The notes under the pieces are model-generated. The model was not told the origin of the DNA. It did not search any database and saw only the letters and a program-made list of their open reading frames with translations. A stretch of 64,000 nucleotides of DNA, taken from positions 15,903,001 to 15,967,000 of the forward strand of contig CM048845.1 in the NCBI GenBank assembly GCA_026545225.1, given 5' to 3'. The position numbers and the translations under genes were made by a program. Shown here piece by piece: positions 55,531 through 64,000 of this stretch (position 1 is its first letter; each line of letters starts with the position of its first letter). Origin of the DNA: Cornus controversa (Eukaryota; Streptophyta; Magnoliopsida; Cornales; Cornaceae).

Positions 55531-57130
55531 ATGTCTACGAGTGATAGCAACCGTACTCATTCTAACAATCATGAGTCCACCATGTCTAATTCATATCTTC
55601 AAATCATAGAAACTACCCAACCCATCATTACTATTGAGGAAGCAGTCACATCCAATCAGGGTGTCGATCTTGCTCTAGTGCTCAGGCAATTAGTTGACAT
55701 TGAAAAGATTTAGGGGGAATGTTGGATCCCTAGCAAAGTAACTATCGAGGGTTATCCTTTAGATTTTGACTATAATACGAGTGAAGATGTTGGAAAAGGC
55801 AAAGTTCTTTTCTCGGCTTCTCACTTGAAATTTTTAGGTTTCCATTTCACCCTTTCTTCAACTTCATTCTTTAAAAACTAAGGCTTGCACCACTTCAGTT
55901 AAACCCTAATTTCTTTTGCATTGTTTCTTGATTGCTTTCCTTGAATTGTGTTTACAAACTGAACCTAGGTCTAAACAACCTTTCGTTCTGCTATTCCATC
56001 CACTAAGTTAGATCAGAAGAAAATCGTTATCATCTATTCCCTAATAAGAACAGAAAGATTTGTGTTGATGCCCCTATTTCTGACAAGTTGTGGTAGGAAA
56101 AACTCGTCTGGTAAAGGGAGCCTAAAGTGTTAAGGCCACTCAGTGCTTTCTTATTCCAAGAGAGTTCAACGATGCTATAATCCCTTCTATCACTTTGTCT
56201 AGCAAGTTTTCCTTTAGTTGCCCTAAGAAACCGTCAGAACTTTCCTTTTTCTGTTATTTCTCTTCTATAAATTTGTTCTCTCTTTTTTTATGCTGCTGAA
56301 TGAATGGAATATTTGAAGAAGAACGTTTAGGATGTTCGACCTTCCGTTAATAAGTTTTTAACCCCTCACAATCTTCAGGCTCTTGCTTCTGACACTTCAA
56401 TTGAATCTTCTCCCTTGTATGTTGATTTAGATTCTTCATATTCAAAATTGGAGATGCCTTAAACTAAAACCAGGAGAGGATCTTCCACTACTGGCCAGCT
56501 CAAGGCCAAAATTCTGAAGGGAGGTCAAAGGCCAAGCAAAACAAACACAAGGCTGATGCCACCTCTTCTCCTTAGAAGAGGCCTTCTTCTAGTGTTGCAC
56601 CATCATCCAAGCACCAGAAGCTGATAGCGGTCACCATGAAGGGACAGAGCTCTTTCTTTTTCGCTCTGGTCCTGGTTGACCCTACCAACAATGCTGCTGA
56701 TAAGCCATTCATCGATCTGACTGAATGGTGGATTCGTGGTTTGAGGAAGTCATATGGTTCATTCATAATGGTAGGGGATTGCGTTGCCCTTGAACATGAT
56801 GTCCTCGGGACTCTGTCCTGGGGGATCTGGCCTCCCTGGAATGAGCTCTGTCAACAAGCAGTTGACAGTAATGAACTATTTGCCAACACTCCTCTTCATA
56901 TTATAGAGGTTCATTCTGTTCTTTCTTTACCCTTTTAATTCTTACTTTCTTCTTTTCTGACTTTGCTTGACTTGTGGTAATACAGAGTGTATATATGACA
57001 ATATCCTTTTGCAAGGCTCTAGAGGTTGCGCAACTGAGTAGAAGTAAAGTCAAAAGCCTTGAGGGGAAGGTTGATGAACCTAGAGGGGGAGGGGGTGAAC
57101 AGATTATTCAATTTTTCTTCCTCATATTGC
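55531..57130 (+). pseudogene. Antisense ORF of element R (copy 2), decayed
   Basis: The better copy of 12459-13960. ATG 55531 opens 60 codons without a stop (STSDSNRTHSNNHESTMSNS ... LVLRQLVDIEKI), ending at TAG 55711. An open piece at 56636-56938 begins MKGQSSFFFALVLVDPTNNA and contains FIDLTEWWIRGLRKSYGSFI and WGIWPPWNELCQQAV. A splice-like AATACAG precedes a last piece near 56985 (MTISFCKALEVAQLSRSKVK). The N-terminus is Ser/Asn/His-rich and the middle Lys-rich. No domain is recognised. Antisense placement before the 3' LTR fits the extra antisense ORFs described for Retand-type elements. Confidence 0.6.
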
Positions 57131-57139
57131 AAATTTGGC

Positions 57140-60076
57140 TGGCACATGCAATCACACAATAATGGACACACATATTTATAGAGGAAAACCCCAAGGTGGG
57201 AAAAAAAACCTCTTCGAACTGAGCTCCACTATATCTGAAAGGGTAGTATAGTAATTCTCTCAATCACTCTCTCACTCGTCCAACTCACAACATAGTTCAC
57301 TCTAGCACTCACCCAGTTCATAGCCTCCCTAGGCCTGAACCACTCTCACCAAATCTCACAACAACTTTTCCGCTCTCAACCCAACTTAGGCTTTCCACAG
57401 CCTAAGCTATCTTACCTCAATCTCACCACAATCACTCACACTCTACCTGTCCAAAGTATCCCAATACTTGGACTATACATAGTGATAGTAGAGTCAGTTT
57501 GATGTCTTGAACAGTAACTCTTCAGGCTTGGATTGTAGGTCTTCTGAGTCAATCTTCAAATCTTTAAACTCTGATAGTTAGTCTTCAAGGTCTAGCAGGA
57601 TAATGACGCGATCACTTGTCTTCTTGATAAATAATGACACTTGAATTTTTGCAGAGATAGACTTCAATAAGTACACCCTTAAAGTGTAGCTGCAACGGTC
57701 TTGTAGAAGTCCTCTCTTTCAAGGAATCCCGTCCTCAGCTTCTTAGATTTTCAATCGACTTGATGTAATCCTTTTTAATAGCTGTCCTGATACTGCTTGG
57801 TTGTTGTACCTGTTATTTAAATATACTTAACAGCAACTAGAGTAGAAGTTAATAGCACAGAGCTCATGTAAACAGGTATAATAATTGACAGCATAATTAG
57901 CAATTTAAATTTAGCACATTCATCAATTGAAAATCAGCATTTTAGCAATTGAAAATCAGAATTTTAAATTCCAAAACAGCACTATTAATTATTAAAATCA
58001 GTAACATGGAATTTCCAAAAATAGCACTATTAACAGCTCAAATCAGCAACATGGAATTTCCAAAACAGCACTATAAAATCAACATTTCAGCATTATAAAA
58101 ATCAGCAATAATAAATCCCCAAATCAGCAATGTTAACTTAACAATTTCAACATAGTGTAAACTCAAAATCAGCAACTATAAGCTCACAAATCAGCATAGT
58201 ATATAGTCAAAAATCAGCAAACTCAATTCAGCAAAATTAATTCATTTTTGGACAGCGACATGTATAACATTCAGCACATTCAGCAATATAGGTTCAGCAA
58301 ATTTAATTTTCAGCAACATTAAATTTCGAAATCAGCAAGTATAAATCAGCATTCTATTTTTGGACAGCAACATGTAAAACATTCAGTATATTCAGCAATT
58401 TAGGTTCAACAAATTTAATTTTCAGCAACATTAAATTCTGATATCAGCAAGTGTAAATCAACAATTCATTTTTGGACAGCACACATAGAATTCAGGCAGC
58501 CAGCAACTAAGTATTTTAAGACAAGCAAATTCAGAATTAAAAATCAGCAAAGTCACCATTAAAGAAATCAGCAAATTCAGTATAACAAATGTTGAACTTC
58601 ATAACGAACATCAGCAACACAACTACCAATTATCAAATTACCATTATAATTTTGCAACTCAACATCTCAAATACCAGAATAGATGAGTGAGATTTATAAA
58701 AAAATATATAAAAATCAAACCACAACTCAATCCATACGAGTGCACTAGTAAATCAATAGCTGATAGGAAAGATTATACCATGTAGTCACAATATATCCAG
58801 TGAAGAAACCCGCTGCATCAGTTTAGTGAGGAGTATAGAGTGAAACCCGCAACTTCAGGGATTATTAAACAAAGTCGTTATGGTTGCCATCTACGACAGA
58901 CCGTGAGCATAAATTCTAGTGTGATGTGAAGACTCCATAGCCTAGCTTAATAGAAGGTTTGGATCTTACAGAAGATAAATCCCATTCTTCCTCTCTCTCT
59001 AACTCTACGCCTCTCCCTTTTAGCGCCGCACCTCACCAAATACCTTCTGCTGCTCCACTTATGCTTATCTAATATCTATCTCTGTATACCAGCCCACTTG
59101 TCCTCTTTTTAAAATATCTAGCATCAAATATATATATATATCTATATATCATCTATCAGCCAAAAGCTAAGTAGCACATATACGGCTAAAGAAGAGTTGT
59201 GGTCGTATCGGACATTTATTCGATACGGATACGGTCCGAATACGACAGGATATGTGTTCGATAAGGCTAAGAAGTATCCAATTTTTTTAAATTATTTTTT
59301 GAATATCAGATACCGCTGGGATACGAGAGGGATACGTCTGGGATACGCGGGAATACGCCAGGATAGGATACGGCTGGGATATGGGAAGGATACGTTTATG
59401 ATACTTTTTGGGACAAATTTGTAATTTTTTGTTATATAAAATGGGGTTGAAATGTAATATTAAAAACTTTATAGGTTAAAAAATAAGGATCATTTTATAA
59501 TAAAACAAAAATAGTTTTCAGTGTATTTATTTTATGGTTGAAGAATAACACTTAATATTTTATGTATAATATTATATTTTTATTTATTTATTTATTTGAC
59601 GTATCTTTGTCGTGTCTGTATCCTACTTTTTTTAGATTTGTCGTATCGCCGTATTCGTATCGTGCCGTACCCGTATCCCGTGTCCATGTCTGTGCTTCTT
59701 AGGCCAAAAGATATATATAACTTATATAATATCTATATATTACAAAACTACCACACTCTTTAAAACCTTATCTTCAATATATATAACACATGTGTTCAGC
59801 ACTTCCTTATCACACTCTTCTATCAGCTGCTACTACATAAATTAGCACACTCCCACATCATATGAAAACTCTAATGACTAAAATTCTCAAATTGCCCCTG
59901 CATTTAATAAAGTGCAAATTCATGGAAGGAAAATAATAACACAAGATAATTAATTTAATTAAATTGTGAAATTAAAACCCAACAAATATATTTAAAGACA
60001 AATGGCACAAATGCCCCTGCAGATCCTTTTGACATAAAACTTGGGCAAACATGTTCATGGGCTTCCCAAACCATCA
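57140..60076 (-). mobile_element. Ty1/copia LTR (copy 2) containing a MITE
   Basis: The right edge is set by CCATCA at 60071-60076 (minus strand TGATGG), directly after the purine tract CAAAAGGGGGAGAT (60077-60090 reversed) and the copia pol end. The left edge is taken as TGGCAC at 57140 by TG...CA logic; it is not confirmed by a target duplication. Without the 536-bp MITE and one copy of its 8-bp duplication (544 bp added) the LTR is about 2.4 kb. It includes the AATCAGCA cluster (57880-58620). Confidence 0.65.
59167..59702. mobile_element. MITE with 8-bp target duplication, GATACG-rich ends
   Basis: TIRs CTAAGTAGCACA (left) and TGTGCTTCTTAG (right) match at 11 of 12 positions. GCCAAAAG flanks both (59159-59166, 59703-59710). 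Subterminal regions are dense in GATACG/CGTATC words; the centre is AT-rich. The 8-bp duplication suggests a hAT-like origin. A short ORF at 59197-59424 is a repeat artefact. Confidence 0.85.
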
Positions 60077-60090
60077 ATCTCCCCCTTTTG
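60077..60090 (-). other. Polypurine tract of the copia element
   Basis: Minus strand CAAAAGGGGGAGAT followed by LTR start TGATGG, a typical copia arrangement. Confidence 0.8.
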
Positions 60091-60097
60091 CCTTTTA

Positions 60098-60577
60098 ATG
60101 TCAAAAACCTACCAATCCTAACTTCTTTCTCCCCATTTTTTGACTGAAAGTCAAAAGGGTAATAAAAATAAATAGATAGTGGGGAGAAAGGGTGAGACCT
60201 AAGGCAGTGCGAAGAGTCTCAAACCTGGTCGGAGGAAAGGGTTTGGTCATAATATCTGTTAATTCTACCTCAGTATTGATATACTCGATGAGTATATTTT
60301 CTTTTTGCACATTGTCCCTCAGGAAGTGATATTTGATGTCTATGTGTTTGCTTCTATTATGTAAGGTGTGATTCTTGCTAATGGCAATTGCACTTTAATT
60401 ATCACAGAAAATGGTAGTGGGAGTAGAAAAATCAATGCCTAGATCTATGAGAGTGATTCTCATCCACAATGCTTGAGAGCAAGCTTGTGCAGCTGAAATG
60501 TATTCAGCTTCTAAGGTGGAAAGAGACACGGACGATTGCTTCTTGCTAAGCCATGAAACCACATTATTTGAAAACAT
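60098..60577 (-). pseudogene. Ty1/copia pol C-terminal fragment (RNase H)
   Basis: One minus-strand frame from 60577 to 60098 with a single TAA. It reads NNVVSWLSKKQSSVSLSTLE, AEYISAAQACSQALWM (RNase H), CDN, then stop, then SKNHTLHNRSKHIDIKYHFL and ILIEYINTEVELTDIMTKPF, the standard C-terminal end of copia Pol. It ends about 20 bp before the polypurine tract. The 5' side is truncated near 60590, so RT, integrase, protease and gag are missing. It belongs to the LTR at 57140-60076. Copy 1 lost this piece. Confidence 0.92.
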
Positions 60578-60590
60578 ATAAAAATATCCT

Positions 60591-60889
60591 AAGGGATATT
60601 AAAGCTTTAAGGGATAGTTGTACTCTCTCCCTTCTTTTGTAATCAATACTTTAATTAATATTACATTTTCTTTTACAATTTAATTTCACAAGCATATTGC
60701 ATTGATTCTGTTGATACTTCAGTATTTGATATTCCATAAACAGGAAAACATTTGGCAACCCCCCTTGGCCTCATTTAATAAATGAAAACTCTTTCCCAAC
60801 TCTATTTATCACTTGGGAATTTTGTGTGAATGACCGGCGTTCGGCACATGATGCCTTAGCTTCCCTTATTTAGGAGATCGAAAAATGAT
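60591..60889. other. Unassigned segment, LTR-edge-like
   Basis: AT-rich, with TTGTACTCTCTCCCTTCTTT and TGTAATCAATACTTTAATTA (resembling an LTR R/U5 region on the plus strand), then AACATTTGGCAACCCCCCTT near 60748-60767, which could be a PBS (plus) or a purine tract (minus). It joins the tandem array. No decision is possible from this sequence alone. Confidence 0.35.
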
Positions 60890-62450
60890 GCATTTAGTTT
60901 ACTCTTTTTAAGCGATCGGCTTATGACACCAACTTTTATAAGTGATTGTTTATTGAGACCTTATCTTTGGTGGGCTCAATGCCTATGTTTTTATTTTTTA
61001 TTTTTTATTTTTAGGTGATCGGCTTATAATGTCAGCTGCATCTTTTGTAAGCGATCGGTCATTTAGACTTTAGCTTTGGTGGGCTCAATACCTATGTTTT
61101 TTCTTTCCTTTTAAGTGATCAGCTTAAAATTCCAGCTGCCTCTTTTTCTGTAAGTGATCGGTCATTGAGACCTTAGCTTTGGTGAGCTCAATACCTTTTT
61201 TTCTTCTCAGGCAATCAACTTATAATGTCAATTGCCTCTTTTGTAAATGATCGGTCATTAAGACCTTAGCTTTGGGGAGCTCAATCCCTTTTTTTTTCTT
61301 TTTAGGCGATCGGCTTATAATGTTATTTGCCTCTTTTGTAAGCGATCGGTCATTGAGACCTTAGCTTTGGTGGACTCAATGCTTTTTTTTTTCTTTTTAG
61401 GCAATTGGCATATAATGTTATCTACCTCTTTTGTAAGCGATCAGTCATTGAGACCTTAGTTTTGGTGGGCTCAATGCCTATTTTTTTTTTCTTCTTAGGC
61501 GATCGGCTTATAATGCCAGCTGCCTCTTTTATAAGCGATAGTCATTGAGACCTTAGCTCTAGGGGGCTCAATGCCTGTGTTTTTTCTTTCTTTTTAGGTG
61601 ATCCGCTTACAATGCCACTGCCTCTTTTTTTGCAAGCAATCGGTCATTGAGACTTTAACTTTGGTGGGCTTAATGCCTTTTTTTTTCCTCAAGCGATCAA
61701 CTTATAATGCCAGTTACCTTTTTTGTAAGTGATCGGTCATCGAGAACATATCTTTAGTGGGCTCAATGCCTTTTTTTTTTCTTTTCAGGCGATCGGCTTA
61801 TAATGTCAGTTGCCTCTTTTGTAAGCGATCAGTCATTGAGACCTTATCTTTGGTGGGCTCATTACTTTTTTTTTCTTTTTAGGCGATCAACTTATAATGC
61901 CAGTTACCTCTTTTGTAAGCAATTAGTCATTAAGACCTTAGCTTTCGTGCTTCAATGCCTTTCTTTTTTCCTCAAGGGATCGGCTTATAATGTCAGTTGC
62001 CTCTTTTGTAAGCGATCGGTCATTGAGACCTTAGCTTTAGTGGGCTTAATGCCTATATTCTTTTTATTTTTAGGCGATCGGCTTATAATGCTAGCTACCT
62101 CTTTTGTAAGTGATCGGTCATTGAGACCTTAGCTTTGGTGGGTTCAATGCCAATGTTTTTTCTTTCTTAGGCAATCAGTTTATAATGCCAGCTTCCTCTT
62201 TTGTAATTGATTGATCATTGAGACCGTAGCTTGAGTGGGCTCAATGCCTATTATTTTCCTCATGCGATCGGCTTATAATGTCAGCTGCCTCTTTTGTAAG
62301 CAACCGGTCATTGAGACCTTAGCTTTAATGGGCTCAATGCCTATATTATTTTTCTTTATAGGTGATTGGCTTATTATGCCAACAGCCTCTTTTGTAAGCG
62401 ATCGGTCATTGAGACCTTAGCTTTGATGGGCTCAACGCCTATATTTTTTT
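60890..62450. repeat. ~96-bp tandem array (copy 2, about 16 units)
   Basis: Unit starts (GGCTTATAATG or variants) near 60919, 61019, 61121, 61211, 61310, 61409, 61505, 61604, 61690, 61795, 61888, 61983, 62080, 62170, 62270 and 62367, mean step about 96 bp. Each unit has two CGATCG-like sites about 33 bp apart and a variable poly-T/TTCTTTTT spacer. Open frames through the array only reflect its period being near a multiple of three. Confidence 0.9.
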
Positions 62451-63446
62451 ATTTTTTGAAGATCGACTGATTTCTGGGAAAAAAAATGGCAAGAGAGTGG
62501 CATTGTGCATATCCTCTTGCACAATGCTCTACCTTGCTGTAGTCTTAAGAAAATCATCTTTTCTCCCTTATCCACAATAAAGTGCGGAGACTTTTCATAG
62601 ATGTGGGACCGCGTTGGATATTCAGAGGAAACCCTCTTTATCTACAGGACCAATCCCAACAGGATCTTAACACGTTTCCCTATTACTTAAGGAAATGTAG
62701 GTCATGTAGTCAAAGTTTAGATTCCGAGCGTAACATAATAGATTTAAAATTTTTGTGGGGATTTACATGCTCCCTGATCAATTGTTTCAACAATTGACTA
62801 TTTCATAAGTTAAAAGACTCGATAGGAAATTGGCACAGCTCATATCTCTTGAGCGGTGCCCACGCCTTACCGTGACTCTTCACTTTGACTTTAGTCTTTA
62901 TCTATAACAAAGTATGAAACTTTTTATCCAGTGTAGGATTATGGTCACTCACCTTTTGACATTGAATAACTTAAAAGTGACTCTCATTACTCTTGAAGTC
63001 AATTATGACAAGAATCTTGAAGATACTTTTCTATTTCAAAGGCAAAGTGAAGGCTATGTTGCCAAAAGTTGAACTCTAAGTTTTAATATACTGAATTTAA
63101 TCATAAAATCTCTCCAAATGAATTAAACTACAGTCTTCACAGAATTGCAAATAGTTGCTTCAATGACTGACTATGTTAGAGTTAAATAGAAAAATAGGCA
63201 AGACAATGTCGCTATGCATATCTTTTTGCGTTGTGGCAATGTCTTGCCGCAACTATAGAGTTTGATTTTACTCCTTATTTGTTACGAAGTACGGAGCTTT
63301 GTTTTTTATGAGGGACAATGTCCTTTCTCCTTTTTGACAGTGAAATACTTCAGAAAAGACACTTTTAATGAAGAAACTTTCCTATTATCAAGAAAAGCGT
63401 GGAATACACTACCCAAAAGAATAATCTAATTCTAGGATAGTAAAAT
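62451..63446 (-). other. 3' non-coding region of R (copy 2)
   Basis: Colinear with 38151-39115, with a small extra segment near 62850-62880 (GCGGTGCCCACGCC). No gene seen. Confidence 0.55.
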
Positions 63447-64000
63447 TCAAATATAGTACCTTCTCAAATCGGTTGTATTCCAAGGCTTGTGAATTGATTC
63501 TGCATCGCTAACTATGCAAAGCTTGTATGCACCATTTCTAATCACTTCTGTGACTTCGTATGGACCTTCCCAATTTGCTCTGAACTTTCCAGCATTATGT
63601 TCTTTTGTATTATCAGTGACTTTCCTTAGCACTCAGTCTCCCAGACCAAATGCTCGGTGCTTCACCTTTTTGTCATAATTATTTTTAACCATCTTTTGAT
63701 ATGACACCAGCCTAATCTAAGTTGCCTCCCTCTTTTCTTCTAGGAGATCTAGGTTCTGTTCTAGCAGTTGATCATTCTGCCACCTCTATAACACATCCAA
63801 TCTGATTATTAGGGTAGACAGCTCAGTTGGTATCACTGCTTCGGATCCATAGGCTAGATAGAATAGACTTTCTCCGGTCAGTCGTCTAGGCATTGTTCGA
63901 TAAGCCCAGAGCACCTTGGGCTATTCCTCCAACCATTTGCCCTTTTGTGCTTTTAAATTCTTTCATATGCATTCAAATATGCTCTTATTGGTTATTTTTG
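63447..64000 (-). pseudogene. Integrase C-terminal part of R (copy 2, partial at edge)
   Basis: Minus strand, entering from the right edge. Pieces include [24 protein letters not shown] sequence (63830-63920 region), then stops, then an open C-terminal end (63447-63632) with KFRANWEGPYEVTEVIRNGA and PWNTTDLRRYYI. Almost the same as 39116-39670 in copy 1. Tat-lineage type; non-functional. The upstream part lies beyond the window. Confidence 0.8.

Larger units (their letters stand above)
44909..64000. repeat. Segmental duplication, copy 2 (right, compact)
   Basis: This is the second copy of the block described for 1-44908, running off the right edge. It keeps unoccupied target sites for two Athila insertions seen in copy 1 (CTTAT at 51896-51900 and GGCAC at 57141-57145). 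It retains the copia fragment and MITE right half that copy 1 lost around Athila B. It also carries its own deletions: about 0.58 kb near 51487 and about 0.46 kb near 48550. Confidence 0.85.
54825..64000 (-). mobile_element. Tat/Retand-like element R (copy 2, runs off the window)
   Basis: Same order as copy 1 without the Athila insertions: 3' LTR 54825-55222, PPT at 55223, antisense ORF 55531-57130, copia insertion 57140-60577, unexplained segment 60578-60870, tandem array 60890-62450, 3' region to 63446, integrase from 63447 rightward. The 5' LTR is expected beyond the window. Confidence 0.7.

Noticed and set aside
61803..62420. ORFs of 61-109 codons through the tandem array (also 37936-38121)
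   Set aside because: The period is close to a multiple of three and the T-rich spacer encodes Phe runs. No sign of selection.
1..64000. tRNA, rRNA or other structural RNA genes
   Set aside because: Only PBS-like fragments complementary to tRNA 3' ends were seen; no full tRNA or rRNA sequence recognised.

Overview
This is repeat-dense nuclear DNA from a flowering plant, probably a eudicot. The evidence is the element set: Athila-type, Tat/Retand-type and chromovirus Ty3/gypsy, Ty1/copia, TRIMs, hAT-like and long-TIR DNA transposons, and antisense plant-mobile-domain genes. No intact host gene was found. The only host-gene-like sequence is a frameshifted defensin-like (cysteine-rich peptide) gene at 44377-44611. 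Almost every protein-like stretch is a retrotransposon remnant with stops or frameshifts.

The main organising fact is a direct duplication. Positions 1-6461, 7042-7455, 8889-13994, 24506-26644 and about 37500-39670 reappear in the same order and strand at 45294-51487, 51487-51900, 51901-57145, 57141-59290 and about 61700-64000. Copy 1 (left) is much longer because it gained three Athila-family insertions that copy 2 (right) lacks: a solo LTR (7456-8888), a full element A (13995-24505) and a full reverse-strand element B (26651-about 37465). Two of the three matching empty sites are readable in copy 2.

Ancestral layout of one copy, left to right: (i) a 5.7-kb LTR element without pol (O1, O2). 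It carries a gag-like start and, on the opposite strand, a decayed gene with a plant mobile domain interrupted by a TRIM. (ii) A solo LTR with internal ~65-bp repeats and an ATACA target duplication. (iii) A non-autonomous long-TIR, MULE-like transposon. (iv) Inside its right TIR, a reverse-strand Tat/Retand-like element (R). In copy 1 its two LTRs lie at 11755-12151 and 43041-43441 with GTCAC/ATCAC flanks. Between them, in R's own direction, are PBS, gag start, protease/RT, integrase, 3' region, a ~96-bp tandem array and an antisense ORF. (v) Nested in R: a Ty1/copia LTR and pol end holding an 8-bp-TSD MITE, into which Athila B inserted in copy 1; also a chromovirus fragment and a second TRIM.

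Both Athila elements lack reverse transcriptase and RNase H at the same junction and share two stop codons in pol. They look like members of one RT-less family moved in trans. Boundaries marked 'about' are read by eye. No alignment or database search was run, and no function is claimed beyond motif recognition.
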